The position numbers were made by a program, and so were the translations under genes. From Bacillus alkalicellulosilyticus (GTDB taxonomy: Bacteria; Bacillota; Bacilli; Bacillales; Bacillaceae_F), in assembly GCF_002019795.1 (NCBI RefSeq), contig NZ_KV917381.1:3504068-3568067 (forward strand): a stretch of 64,000 nt of DNA. Direction: 5' to 3'. Shown here piece by piece: positions 34,937 through 43,353 of the stretch. The first letter of the stretch is position 1; every line of letters begins with the position of its first letter. The notes beneath the pieces are model-generated. The model was not told the origin of the DNA. It did no database searches and saw only the letters and a program-made list of their open reading frames with translations.

Positions 34937-36169
34937 TTACGTACGGTAACCCGCATTGATTCGGACATAATCATACGTTAAATCGCAACCCCAGGCTTTC
35001 CCATAGCCATCTCCCACATGAAGGTCGACGATAATCTCTATATTTTCATTTTGTAAATACGCTTTTGCTTCTTCTTCTGAAAAAGGAAGTGGTTGACTCT
35101 CTTTTAAGGTTTGAACTGGTCCAAGAGCAATATCAATTGTTTCTGGATTAATGTCAGCACCACTATAGCCTACTGCACAAATGATTCGTCCCCAGTTTGC
35201 ATCGGTTCCATATATAGCTGATTTCACTAAATCAGAACCTACAATGCTTTTGGCTACCTTTCCAGCTTCTTCATCTGAAATGGCGCCATTTACCGTCACT
35301 TCAATAAGCTTTGTTGCGCCTTCTCCATCACGTGCAATTTTCTTCGCTAATGCCTCACACGTTTTTTCCAAGCCACTTAAAAATAATGGCCATTCTGGAT
35401 GCTCTTCAGTAAGAGTGTCATTACCCGCTAATCCACTTGCAAGAACAACGACCATATCATTTGTCGATGTATCTCCGTCTACTGTAATGCGGTTAAATGT
35501 CTTATTTGTAATGAAGCTTAATGCTTTTTGCAATGATGCTGATTCAATGTTGGCATCTGTTGTGACAAAGCCAAGCATTGTTGCCATGTTCGGGTGAATC
35601 ATACCAGAACCTTTTGCTACACCACCGAATGTAACTTCAACATTATCAATTGTTGTTTTAAAGCAAGCATGTTTTTTTACTGTATCAGTTGTTAAAATAG
35701 CTTCACTAAAATCTATTGCTCCAGACATCGATGATTCCGGTTGTAAGCTTTTAATGCCTGCAGAAATTTTATCCATCGCTAAAAACTCACCAATCACACC
35801 TGTTGACGTAACAGCCACTTGATGTTCTGGAACTGAAAAGACTTCTGAGCCAATTCTACGCATTTCATATGCGTCCGCGAGTCCTCGTTTTCCTGTACAT
35901 GCATTTGCATTCCCACTGTTGACGATAACAGCCTTTAGCTTTCCTTCCTTGGCAATGCTTTCTTGAGTGACCTTTAAAGGGGCTGCTTGCACTTTATTTA
36001 ATGTATATACAGCTGCGCTACTTGAAGGAACCTCACATAGAATCGCTCCTAAATCAAGTCGTTTTCTTTTAACCCCTGTATAAACTCCTGTTGCTGAAAA
36101 TCCCTTTGGAGTAATAATACTTCCACCCTCAACAGGTATCACTTCATTTTTATGACTTACTGAATGCAT
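34937..36169 (-). CDS. argJ: Bifunctional glutamate N-acetyltransferase/ornithine acetyltransferase
   Basis: Moves the acetyl group from N-acetylornithine to glutamate and so runs the cyclic arginine pathway. 410 residues. The self-cleavage site that splits it into alpha and beta chains is in PNMATMLGFVTTD, with Thr as nucleophile near residue 197. GGSIITPKGFSATGVYTG at the start and TDANWGRIICAVGYSG later are conserved. It lies between argC (55 bases) and argB (27 bases). Whether it can also use acetyl-CoA is not evident from sequence alone. Confidence 0.96.
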   Translation of the reverse strand: MHSVSHKNEVIPVEGGSIITPKGFSATGVYTGVKRKRLDLGAILCEVPSSSAAVYTLNKVQAAPLKVTQESIAKEGKLKAVIVNSGNANACTGKRGLADAYEMRRIGSEVFSVPEHQVAVTSTGVIGEFLAMDKISAGIKSLQPESSMSGAIDFSEAILTTDTVKKHACFKTTIDNVEVTFGGVAKGSGMIHPNMATMLGFVTTDANIESASLQKALSFITNKTFNRITVDGDTSTNDMVVVLASGLAGNDTLTEEHPEWPLFLSGLEKTCEALAKKIARDGEGATKLIEVTVNGAISDEEAGKVAKSIVGSDLVKSAIYGTDANWGRIICAVGYSGADINPETIDIALGPVQTLKESQPLPFSEEEAKAYLQNENIEIIVDLHVGDGYGKAWGCDLTYDYVRINAGYRT

Positions 36170-36224
36170 GTAATTTCACCTCTAATTTTATTCAACCCAC
36201 ACTTGGTTGGTGCCTAATTCATTT

Positions 36225-37262
36225 TTACGGATAAAGAGAGATCAGGTTAAGACCTGTTTTTTCATCTAGTCCTAGCATAATATTTAAATTTTGAACGGCC
36301 TGACCGGCAGCTCCTTTAACTAAGTTGTCAATCACTGAAACGACCGTAATTCTTCCAGTCCTTTGGTCGTACGTTACACCAATGTCACAGAAATTCGTTC
36401 CGTTTACTTCCCTTGTACTTGGGTATTGGCCCTCAGGACGAATTCGCACGAAAGGATTGTTTTCATATGTTGTTTGATAAAGCTCACGTAACATCGATTC
36501 GGTTACCTCTTTTGTAGCTTGAGCATAAATCGTTGCCATAATTCCTCTTGTCATTGGAACAAGATGCGTACTAAATGTAACCGTCTCAATACGGCTATCG
36601 ACTCCATGTAAACCTTGTTCAATTTCCGGAATATGTTTATGTTCATTGACTTTGTAAATTTTAAAATTATCATTCATCTCTGGAAAATGAGTACCAGCTG
36701 ATGCTGACCTTCCTGCTCCAGATACTCCAGATTTCGCATCTATAATAATTGAATCTGGTCGAATAAGTTGTGATTTTGCCAATGGAAGTAGTCCTAATAA
36801 GGTAGCTGTTGGGTAACACCCTGGATTAGATATTAATGAAGCGCCTGCTACATCATCCTTCGCCCACTCCGTTAAACCGTAAACGGCTTGTTGGATAATC
36901 TCATCACTTGCCGCTTCAATTCCGTACCATTGCTCATACACTTTTCTGTCTTTGATTCGTAAATCACCAGACAAATCAATGACTTTTAAACCCACATCTA
37001 CTAGCCCTGGTGTTACTTTATTCGAAATTCCAGGCGGAGTTGACAAAAAGACAACATCTGCTTTCTTTTTTATAAGTTCTGGATCAATTTCTTCAAGCGT
37101 CAGATTACATGTATCTTGCATATGAGGATAGCTTTCATCCATCCTAACACCCTGCTGAGAAGAAGAATGTACTGAACTTACTTCAACCTCTGGATGATTG
37201 TGTAATAAGCGGATTAATTCAGCTCCACCATACCCTGTTGCACCTATAATTGCTGTTTTCAT
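36225..37262 (-). CDS. argC: N-acetyl-gamma-glutamyl-phosphate reductase
   Basis: NADPH-dependent reduction of N-acetylglutamyl phosphate to the semialdehyde. 345 residues. The N-terminus MKTAIIGATGYGGAELIRLL binds NADP. The catalytic Cys is in LISNPGCYPTATLLGLLPL near 148, and the His in STHLVPMTRGIM near 210. It is the first gene of the operon, with GGAGGAG before the ATG and the promoter-ArgR box region at 37305-37334. Confidence 0.97.
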   Translation of the reverse strand: MKTAIIGATGYGGAELIRLLHNHPEVEVSSVHSSSQQGVRMDESYPHMQDTCNLTLEEIDPELIKKKADVVFLSTPPGISNKVTPGLVDVGLKVIDLSGDLRIKDRKVYEQWYGIEAASDEIIQQAVYGLTEWAKDDVAGASLISNPGCYPTATLLGLLPLAKSQLIRPDSIIIDAKSGVSGAGRSASAGTHFPEMNDNFKIYKVNEHKHIPEIEQGLHGVDSRIETVTFSTHLVPMTRGIMATIYAQATKEVTESMLRELYQTTYENNPFVRIRPEGQYPSTREVNGTNFCDIGVTYDQRTGRITVVSVIDNLVKGAAGQAVQNLNIMLGLDEKTGLNLISLYP

Positions 37263-37304
37263 CTGTTCTCCTCCATTACCCGATACATTTTAATGTTGAG
37301 TCTT

Positions 37305-37334
37305 ATTATAAGGGATGAATAAAAATAAATGCAA
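37305..37334 (-). promoter_or_regulatory. argC promoter with ArgR (ARG) box in the spacer
   Basis: Minus strand: TTGCAT (37334-37329) and TATAAT (37310-37305), 18 bases apart. On the plus strand ATGAATAAAAAT at 37315-37326 matches the first two thirds of the Bacillus ARG box CATGAATAAAAATKCAAK and fills the spacer, so ArgR with arginine should block RNA polymerase. A second, weaker AT-rich box may lie at 37335-37352. Confidence 0.85.
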
Positions 37335-37420
37335 CTGTATTTTTATTTTTTATTTTAATTTTCTTCATTTTAGGTTTTGGAGTTGATTTCGAGAAAATAG
37401 TCAAGGTAAAAAACAAAAAA

Positions 37421-37442
37421 AATCAGGGATAAATCCCTGATT
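37421..37442 (-). terminator. Terminator after the FixH-like gene
   Basis: Perfect stem AATCAGGGAT/ATCCCTGATT around two bases, followed on the minus strand by a T-run. It abuts the stop codon and separates this gene from the argC promoter. Confidence 0.92.
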
Positions 37443-37949
37443 TTAATGATGATGCTCATCTTCTTGTTCTTCATGGTGTTCCTCGTGTTCATCGTGTTCA
37501 TGATTCATAATTCCTTGGACTTGATCTGGATGTTCTAGTATCGAATCTACATCAGGTTGTCCTACGATTAGCATCTCTTTTTCCATACGATGCATTTCGC
37601 ATGCAGTCACATGATAATATGCATAATATACACCCTCTGAATCAAAGGTCCATGGTATCGTATATCTTCCTTCCCCTATTTCGGTTGCTTCCACATTATG
37701 ATGGTAGTCTGAGTTATTATGTTCCCAAATTTCAAAGTCAACCTGCTGGGCATTTTCAATAGGAAGATTATCATGAGTGACCACAGCTTCAAAAAGAACT
37801 TCACTTGCTGGTTCTATGTTTTCAGGAGTGATTTGAAAATCTACTTCAATCGGAATAAGAGGGTCCTGACAAACAGCAACCTGCTCTTCTTGCTGACATC
37901 CTGTTGAGAATAATAACGGAACTACCATAAAAAGACTAAGTTTTTTCAA
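37443..37949 (-). CDS. FixH/YtkA-like lipoprotein with His-rich tail
   Basis: Exported lipoprotein of 168 residues. Signal peptide MKKLSLFMVVPLLFSTGCQQ with the lipobox Cys at 18. The beta-sandwich domain (ITPENIEPASEVLFEAVVTHDNLPIENA...) fits the YtkA/FixH-like family. The last 20 residues are almost all His and Glu (NHEHDEHEEHHEEQ...), a likely metal-binding tail. It is 12 bases after the Sco gene, and its place in a copper-site assembly cluster suggests a role in binding copper or other metal ions outside the membrane; that is inference. Confidence 0.8.
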   Translation of the reverse strand: MKKLSLFMVVPLLFSTGCQQEEQVAVCQDPLIPIEVDFQITPENIEPASEVLFEAVVTHDNLPIENAQQVDFEIWEHNNSDYHHNVEATEIGEGRYTIPWTFDSEGVYYAYYHVTACEMHRMEKEMLIVGQPDVDSILEHPDQVQGIMNHEHDEHEEHHEEQEDEHHH

Positions 37950-37961
37950 TTGAGATACTCC

Positions 37962-38555
37962 TTATTTCACTAATTTTTTTGCTTGTTTTACGATTGGTGC
38001 GATATCGGGATCAAGTCCGTCGAATTTTCGGACAATCTTTCCATCCTTATCAATCAAATAAAAACTTGTTCCGTGAATCATATCATTGCTATCTTTAATA
38101 TCCTGGACAAGTGTTAAAAAAGAATCTGCTGCAAAGCTAGTAATATCCTCATCAGTATATCCTGTAGCAAATGTCCATTTTGAAAAGTCGGCACCAACAT
38201 TTTCTCCATAACTCTTCAGTCTATCAGGAATATCAAAACTTGGGTCTACAGTAAAAGAAATGAGTCGAGCATTTATATCTTGTTCTATCAATGCATCTTG
38301 TAGATTTTTCATATTAGGCGTCATAATCGTACAAACACTTGGGCATCTCGTAAAAATCATATTCGCAATCCATACCTGCCCTTGTAACTGCTCTGTACTA
38401 GTTTCTTCTTCATCTTGAGTGGTAAAAGCGAACGGTTCTACATAAAGGTCTGCCTTTGATAAATCTGCTCCACTTTCATGACTTGTATACAGCCACCCAC
38501 AACCCGAAGTAATGAATAAAAGTAGTATAAATAGAATGCTGATTTTTATATTCAT
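37962..38555 (-). CDS. SCO1/SenC/PrrC-family copper chaperone lipoprotein
   Basis: Thioredoxin-fold protein needed to build the CuA centre of cytochrome c oxidase. 197 residues. Signal peptide with lipobox SGCGW (Cys19), so anchored outside the membrane. The copper-binding CxxxC is in IFTRCPSVCTIMTPNM, with the third ligand His in DMIHGTSFYLID. Between ctaG and the FixH-like gene, all leftward; a module B hairpin lies 33 bases ahead of its start codon. Confidence 0.93.
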   Translation of the reverse strand: MNIKISILFILLLFITSGCGWLYTSHESGADLSKADLYVEPFAFTTQDEEETSTEQLQGQVWIANMIFTRCPSVCTIMTPNMKNLQDALIEQDINARLISFTVDPSFDIPDRLKSYGENVGADFSKWTFATGYTDEDITSFAADSFLTLVQDIKDSNDMIHGTSFYLIDKDGKIVRKFDGLDPDIAPIVKQAKKLVK

Positions 38556-38587
38556 TGTTAACTCCTTTATCGTTTCCTTTGAATATC

Positions 38588-38633
38588 GAAGGCACTGTAA
38601 AAGTTAAAAAAACCGAACTTTCTCAGTGCCCTC
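38588..38633 (+). repeat. Solo module B hairpin inside the ctaG-Sco set
   Basis: GAAGGCACTG...CAGTGCCCTC with inner AAAAGTT...AACTTT; one arm mismatch. It lies between two leftward genes that should act together, so it could cut expression of the Sco and FixH-like genes. Confidence 0.82.
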
Positions 38634-38640
38634 GGAATAT

Positions 38641-39588
38641 CTATCTTTTCATTAGACCTTCTTCTTTTCGGTCTAGCATTGATTCCGGTAAGTCACTTAA
38701 TGATAACCCGTCTGATTGTTTTTCTTTTGAAATCCATTGCTTAAACACATAAGCTATTGTTGCCCCGTAGATTAGTTCCTGCATCACTTTCATAAGGACG
38801 CCGCCAAGTTGTTGGTCATGTGCTGCTGAAAGTGGAGAAAAACCACTTGTCCCACCAATCAAATTATAAGGGATATCTGTCCCTGCAGGTAAACAATATG
38901 ACATCACTGTAGCCCAAATGGTGGGGTCCGTATAAACAGAGTAAACCGCTGAACCTGAAAAGATAATCAATGCACATGCTGGAGTCAATAGCATTCCGTT
39001 TACAAATATATAAAGCATTCTACGTAAATCCGTTAATTGGCCCACTTGTGGAAGTGGCGCAAGCATAAACCACCACATCATAAATGCTCCAAAGAAAAGA
39101 ATGTACTCATATAAACTATGAAGAGCTACATTTTGCATTAGTGTATCAAATACAATAGGAAGATGATAAATCGAAAACATTCCATTAAATAAAAGAACAG
39201 CCACTAATGGGTTAAACACAAATTTCCCTATATTCGCAATTCCTGTGGATTGAAGCTTTCTAACAATCGCTGCAAAGAACCATTTTGGCGTTCCAAGAAT
39301 AAATAAAGGAACGGCGACAATATAAGCGAATACCATTTGAACCATATGAAAGGTTAACATTAAATGGCCTGCGATATAAAATGGACTACCCCATCCTAAG
39401 TAAAGCGCCACTAACCCAAGAAAGAAATAAACCTTTTGACTTCTCTTCGCTGGCTCTGAATCGGCAAACTTCATTCTCCACTTTTCTATTAAACGTATAT
39501 ATAGGAATGCAACAATACCTAATATGATGATAAGCTCTGGTGTCCATAAGGCCCGGAAACCAAAGTTTGAAAATAATTGTTCAACCAT
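38641..39588 (-). CDS. ctaG: Cytochrome c oxidase assembly factor CtaG
   Basis: Bacillus-type CtaG (caa3_CtaG family), needed for forming active caa3 oxidase. The ATG at 39588 (MVEQLFSNFGF) is chosen because ATAGGAGGAAAAAC precedes it, giving 315 residues. Seven or so helices are present. Conserved parts include YLGWGSPFYIAGHLMLTFHMVQM with the His residues and FMMWWFMLAPLPQVG. First of the three-gene leftward set ctaG-sco-fixH-like. Its function in copper delivery to the CuB site is known for the family only in outline. Confidence 0.92.
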   Translation of the reverse strand: MVEQLFSNFGFRALWTPELIIILGIVAFLYIRLIEKWRMKFADSEPAKRSQKVYFFLGLVALYLGWGSPFYIAGHLMLTFHMVQMVFAYIVAVPLFILGTPKWFFAAIVRKLQSTGIANIGKFVFNPLVAVLLFNGMFSIYHLPIVFDTLMQNVALHSLYEYILFFGAFMMWWFMLAPLPQVGQLTDLRRMLYIFVNGMLLTPACALIIFSGSAVYSVYTDPTIWATVMSYCLPAGTDIPYNLIGGTSGFSPLSAAHDQQLGGVLMKVMQELIYGATIAYVFKQWISKEKQSDGLSLSDLPESMLDRKEEGLMKR

Positions 39589-39784
39589 TGTTTTTCCTCC
39601 TATTTTAAAAATCGTTAACTCAAACTTTACATTCTTATCCATAATTTGCATTATAATAAGAAGAAATGTGTTTTTCGAAAAGTCTCCAATTGATACTATA
39701 GCACATTTTTTCTTTTTCTCAGACCGTTATCCTTGTCATTTTTGTTACCTTTTTATTAACAATTACTAGAAAAAAGGAGTTTTT

Positions 39785-40597
39785 ATGGACAATCGACATT
39801 TAATTGCCTTAGATTTAGACGGTACTTTATTAACAGATGAAAAAAAAATCTCGCCACGTTCGAAACGTACCATCGCAAAAGCAAGAGAACAAGGTCATAT
39901 TGTAGTGATTGCCACTGGGAGACCTTATCGTGCGAGTGTGGAATATTATCGGGAGCTTCAGTTAAATACTCCGATTGTAAACTTCAATGGGGCTTTTGTT
40001 CATCACCCCACTGAAAAAAGTTTCGGTTCCTACCATACCCCTTTAGATGTACATACAGCAAAATTAATTATAGAAACATGTGAAGCTTTTCAAGTTCAAA
40101 ACATCATTGTTGAAATTATTGACGATTTTTACTTGCGTTATAACGATAAAGTGATTATTGATACGATCATGATGGGTAGGTCCCCTGTAGAGCATGGTAA
40201 TTTACAGTCGCTGTTGAAAGATGATCCAACATCTATTCTTGTTCACCCTCAAGACCATCATGTTCATGAACTTCGTGACTTGTTAAAAGATGCTCACGCT
40301 GAGGTTATTGACCAACGTGTATGGGGTGCGCCGTGGAATGTAATTGAAATTATTAAAGCCGGGATGAATAAAGCGATTGGCTTACAACGAATTAGCGAAT
40401 ATTTTGATATTCCACAGCAACGAATTATTGCTTTTGGAGATGAAGATAACGATTTAGAAATGTTGGAATATGCAGGTAGAGGAATTGCGATGGAAAATGC
40501 GATTTCAGAACTTAAAACGGTGGCAAACGAGATTACGCTAAGCAATGAAGAAGATGGGATCGCCATTTATTTAGAGGAAGTATTAGGAATCAGGTAA
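39785..40597 (+). CDS. Cof-type HAD-family sugar-phosphate phosphatase
   Basis: Cytoplasmic phosphatase, 270 residues. The HAD nucleophile motif is IALDLDGTLLTDEKKIS (Asp10), motif II is VVIATGRPY, and motifs III and IV are MNKAIGLQRISEYF and IIAFGDEDNDLEMLEYAGRGIAMENA. The cap is of the Cof (C2B) type. Relatives dephosphorylate flavin precursors, sugar phosphates or pyridoxal phosphate; the choice is not evident. Single gene with AAAAAAGGAG ahead of the ATG. Confidence 0.93.
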   Translation: MDNRHLIALDLDGTLLTDEKKISPRSKRTIAKAREQGHIVVIATGRPYRASVEYYRELQLNTPIVNFNGAFVHHPTEKSFGSYHTPLDVHTAKLIIETCEAFQVQNIIVEIIDDFYLRYNDKVIIDTIMMGRSPVEHGNLQSLLKDDPTSILVHPQDHHVHELRDLLKDAHAEVIDQRVWGAPWNVIEIIKAGMNKAIGLQRISEYFDIPQQRIIAFGDEDNDLEMLEYAGRGIAMENAISELKTVANEITLSNEEDGIAIYLEEVLGIR

Positions 40598-40668
40598 CTT
40601 TACATAGACATGTTGAAATAAGGAAAATCTAAGGTAGAACACAGTCAATAACAAAGGAGTGTTTTACA

Positions 40669-40821
40669 TTGTCTAAAAAATCTCGTTCAAAACGCAACAT
40701 CCAAGAAGGTAAAGACGCCGTTCAACCTCATAATGAAAACAAGCAAGTTCGCTCGATGGCAGAAGCGACAGAAAAACGAATTGACCCCGATAAATTTTAT
40801 AACGAAGAATCAAATCTATAA
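40669..40821 (+). CDS. Small hydrophilic protein, 50 residues
   Basis: Short gene starting with TTG at 40669, 7 bases after AAAGGAGTG. The product begins MSKKSRSKRNIQEGKDAVQP and ends DPDKFYNEESNL. It is very polar, with no Cys or membrane helix. I do not recognise the family; it looks like the small basic proteins found in spore-formers. The strong ribosome site and the terminator directly after the stop support a real gene. It is followed by composite repeat copy 5. Confidence 0.6.
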   Translation: MSKKSRSKRNIQEGKDAVQPHNENKQVRSMAEATEKRIDPDKFYNEESNL

Positions 40822-40847
40822 GAAAAGACCGGCAAAGCCGTCTTTTC
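40822..40847 (+). terminator. Terminator GGCAAAGCC type
   Basis: Stem GAAAAGAC-GGC/GCC-GTCTTTTC around AAA, directly after the small gene. The same GGCAAAGCCG heart recurs at 49651-49668 and, changed to GCGACAAAGTCGT, at 52036-52050. Confidence 0.8.
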
Positions 40848-40849
40848 AT

Positions 40850-41000
40850 GAAGCACTGTGCGAAGCCGCTACCTTATTTTCAAAGTCAAACAAAAGTGAG
40901 GTTCTTTTGTTTGACTTGTAGCGAGCGAAGCCAGTGCCCCTTCATCGAATAACCGAGAGAAAGGCTGGGACAAAAGGTGATTACTTTATGTCCCAGCTTT
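40850..41000 (+). repeat. Composite repeat copy 5 (C then A)
   Basis: Module C 40853-40937: basal stem GCACTG/CAGTGC (a compensated change from GCAATG/CATTGC), second stem GCTAC (40868-40872) with GTAGC (40918-40922), apical stem 40883-40896 with 40904-40917 (14 pairs, perfect), loop TGAGGTT. Module A 40961-41000: AAGGCTGGGACA with TGTCCCAGCTTT, ending in a T-run, so also a terminator. Confidence 0.87.
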
Positions 41001-41072
41001 TTGTATGTTTGATTGAAGTAGTCATGATATACAGACAATTGAATATAGATGTTGGGAAGAGGGGGAATTGGG

Positions 41073-41525
41073 ATGAAAATTTATGAAGTTCCTAAAGATT
41101 CAGACCAATCACTTCGAACAAGGATTGCTGATTTATTAATGGGACAAATGGAGTCATTGGGGAAAGACGATGCTTATGAAAGGTTGATACATGCTATTCA
41201 TTTAACTCTACACCCTAATTCAACAGCCCATATTTTTGTTGCGGAAAAGGAAGGCCAATTGCTTGGTGCTGCCTTTTTTAACATTGGTGTGAGTATCACA
41301 AAGGGCGGACACTATTTGTGGTTAAATGACCTATATGTGCATAAGGAACATCGAAATCAGGGAATCGCTAAGAAAATATTACTGAGTCTTATTTATTGGG
41401 CAGAAAATAAAGAAATTAAAGGAATTGAACTTGAAACAGGTATGAATAACGAGGCAACCAAAGCTCTTTACAATTCATTGGGGTTTTATGACATCATTTC
41501 AAAACGATATGGGTTTCGGTTTTAA
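41073..41525 (+). CDS. GNAT-family N-acetyltransferase
   Basis: Acetyl-CoA-dependent acetyltransferase, 150 residues from the ATG at 41073, preceded by GAGGGGG. Motif A for CoA binding is LYVHKEHRNQGIAKKILLSLI near 89-109, preceded by the strand GHYLWLNDL, and followed by IKGIELETGMNNEATKALYNSLGFYDII. The acceptor could be an amino acid, an antibiotic or a protein end; nothing points to one. Single gene. Confidence 0.9.
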   Translation: MKIYEVPKDSDQSLRTRIADLLMGQMESLGKDDAYERLIHAIHLTLHPNSTAHIFVAEKEGQLLGAAFFNIGVSITKGGHYLWLNDLYVHKEHRNQGIAKKILLSLIYWAENKEIKGIELETGMNNEATKALYNSLGFYDIISKRYGFRF

Positions 41526-41553
41526 AGGATGACGAGGCAGTCGTCCTTTTTTT
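41525..41553 (+). terminator. Terminator after the GNAT gene
   Basis: AAGGA-GAC stem with GTC-TCCTT, interrupted by bulges, followed by seven T. Confidence 0.8.
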
Positions 41554-41755
41554 GTGTTCTGAGCTTAAAAGTGGGATTGTCCAATCTAAGTTGAATTGCT
41601 TGGTAGTACATCTCCTACACTTTTTCCTATCTTTTCAAAATTATCGTGTTTTTCTCAGCGGATGCACTTCTTTTTTTAGGATTATCGCATAGGATAATAT
41701 CAACCAATTTTACACAATTGCTAACATCACTTGGGTAAAGGGAGTGTGTACGAAC

Positions 41756-42355
41756 ATGCCTAAACATTTCTATGAAGCAGAATTCAGTAGTCTTTATATT
41801 AAACTAACAAAAGATGCACTCCATGAATTTATAAGGAAACTAATGGACGAAAATTTTTCGCTCTACTGGCGCTATGAAAATGACACCATCTTTCTAATCA
41901 TTGACAACGAAAATGCTTTATGCGAAATACCGTTCGTACGTAACGAAGATTTTCTTACTCTACATGTCGACCAGTTAACAGTGAACGATGAAATCATTGT
42001 GGAGGCTCTCGAGGTCATTATTTCTGAATTTAGTGGAAATGGTGTTGTCAAGAAGTCCACTGGCGGTCCCCTCTATATCACCTCATATAAAACGGGGGAC
42101 ATTCAATCTATTATTGAAATCGATGGGAGTGATAAAATCATTATGAATAAGAACGGTTCAATTATCGAGTACAGAGAGTATGACCATAACCTGGAACCGC
42201 AGACTATTTTTCATATGACAAACCTAGAAATAGATTATGAATTGATGGAACTTCACGAAGCGATAGTTGCTGAAGATGAACAACGGGTTCGTTCTCACAA
42301 AAAGAGATTAAAGAAATTAGTGAACCGGCGCAAGGAAGTTGCTCAATTTTTATAA
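41756..42355 (+). CDS. Unrecognised soluble protein, 199 residues
   Basis: Starts at the ATG at 41756 (MPKHFYEAEF) after AAAGGGAGTG. The first two thirds look like an alternating alpha-beta domain (SLYIKLTKDALHEFIRKLM, TIFLIIDNENALCEIPFV). The last 50 residues are a charged helix (ELHEAIVAEDEQRVRSHKKRLKKLVNRRKEVA). No signal peptide, helix bundle or catalytic motif that I can name. A strong terminator follows. Spaced alone between two regulators' territories, it gives no context clue. Confidence 0.6.
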   Translation: MPKHFYEAEFSSLYIKLTKDALHEFIRKLMDENFSLYWRYENDTIFLIIDNENALCEIPFVRNEDFLTLHVDQLTVNDEIIVEALEVIISEFSGNGVVKKSTGGPLYITSYKTGDIQSIIEIDGSDKIIMNKNGSIIEYREYDHNLEPQTIFHMTNLEIDYELMELHEAIVAEDEQRVRSHKKRLKKLVNRRKEVAQFL

Positions 42356-42380
42356 CACCCTCGACAACTCCACATTTTTT

Positions 42381-42412
42381 AGCAAGCACCTTACTATGTG
42401 CTTGCCATTTTT
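42381..42412 (+). terminator. Terminator
   Basis: Perfect stem GCAAGCAC/GTGCTTGC with an 8-base loop and then a T-run. Confidence 0.93.
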
Positions 42413-42426
42413 TCGGGTTCATATGT

Positions 42427-42687
42427 TTAGTGGAAAAGGCGTTTTACATGTTCTCTTTCGAAAGCGATGTCTCGACCACTGTCACTATCAGCAATGTATA
42501 AGCGTAGCTTTTCATAAATATATAGCATGAACATCTCCATCACTTCATCATCACTCATTCCTTTAATTTCAGCGAGAATATCACTACGCTCATAATCTTC
42601 TAAGATCGCCGAAACAACGAGTAAAGCATCCTCATTTCCTTGGATATCATTTTCATATAGACGATATAGTTCTTCCGCAAACTTCAT
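42427..42687 (-). CDS. Small acidic protein, DUF6154-like
   Basis: 86 residues from the ATG at 42687, preceded by GAGGTGG. It reads MKFAEELYRLYENDI then ALLVVSAILEDYERSDILAEIKGMSDDEVMEMFMLYIYEKLRLYIADSD, all-helical, soluble and acidic. The pattern fits DUF6154 small proteins of Bacillus, whose function is not known. It is 27 bases downstream of the XRE-cupin regulator gene in the same direction and may share its transcript. Confidence 0.65.
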   Translation of the reverse strand: MKFAEELYRLYENDIQGNEDALLVVSAILEDYERSDILAEIKGMSDDEVMEMFMLYIYEKLRLYIADSDSGRDIAFEREHVKRLFH

Positions 42688-42714
42688 ATATACCACCTCA
42701 AGTCAAAGAATTCA

Positions 42715-43272
42715 TTACCGGTAAAAAATCATCATTGTCACAATACAGTCCTCATTTGTTTCATTCCTATACGTATGTTCAAAATGAGCTGCAAATTGAA
42801 TCGCATCTCCAACATGAAGATGGTGCATGTGATTAGCGACGGTTAATGTTAATGTTCCTTTTTCTACAAAAACATATTCTTCAACACCGGAAGCATGTGC
42901 CTCAGATTGATAATGACATCCTTTATTTAAGGTAACTGAAAAACATTCAAATGGCTTTCCTGTTTCTTTTGGAAAAAGAGGCGTTACATGAAATTGTCCA
43001 CTTTCTTCACGTAACGGTTCAATGTGGTCACGTCGAACAAGCTTTACCCTCGGAGTCTCCTCTTCAATAAAAGTCGTAAAAGGAACTTGCAATCCATTTG
43101 CAATTTTCCATAGCGTACCTACTGTGGGATTAGATTCTCCCCTTTCAATTTGACCAAGCATCGGTTTACTTACCCCTGTCATTTCTGCTAACTTGTCTAA
43201 GCTTATCTGACGCTCAGTTCGGATAACACGCAATCGCTTCCCGATGATTTTATTTAAATTTATCTTGTCCAT
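42715..43272 (-). CDS. XRE-family regulator with cupin sensor domain
   Basis: 185 residues. N-terminal helix-turn-helix: IGKRLRVIRTERQISLDKLAEMTGVSKPMLGQIERGESNPTVGTLWKIANGL. C-terminal cupin: GKPFECFSVTLNKGCHYQSEAHASGVEEYVFVEKGTLTLTV...GDAIQFAAHFEHTYRN, with the His and Glu metal ligands. It is divergent from azlC-azlD, with 81 bases between, so it most likely regulates these transporters, sensing an amino acid or related ligand. Such pairing is common for AzlCD systems. Confidence 0.93.
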   Translation of the reverse strand: MDKINLNKIIGKRLRVIRTERQISLDKLAEMTGVSKPMLGQIERGESNPTVGTLWKIANGLQVPFTTFIEEETPRVKLVRRDHIEPLREESGQFHVTPLFPKETGKPFECFSVTLNKGCHYQSEAHASGVEEYVFVEKGTLTLTVANHMHHLHVGDAIQFAAHFEHTYRNETNEDCIVTMMIFYR

Positions 43273-43286
43273 TCACACATTTCTCC

Positions 43287-43315
43287 TTGCTGATATGTAC
43301 GTGATATCATACAAT
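43287..43315 (+). promoter_or_regulatory. azlC promoter with overlapping palindrome
   Basis: TTGCTG and TACAAT are 17 bases apart. A partly symmetric 18-base site at 43296-43313 (TGTACGTGATATCATACA, 14 of 18 positions symmetric) fills the spacer and reaches the -10 box, where a repressor would block both azlC and the divergent gene. Confidence 0.65.
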
Positions 43316-43353
43316 ATTTACATTATAGCATACAGTAAGAAAGGAAATTCTTA

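Noticed and set aside
37263-37420. T-box or riboswitch leader of the arginine operon
   Set aside because: Only about 45 bases separate the -10 box from the argC start; no room for a leader RNA, and an ArgR box explains control.
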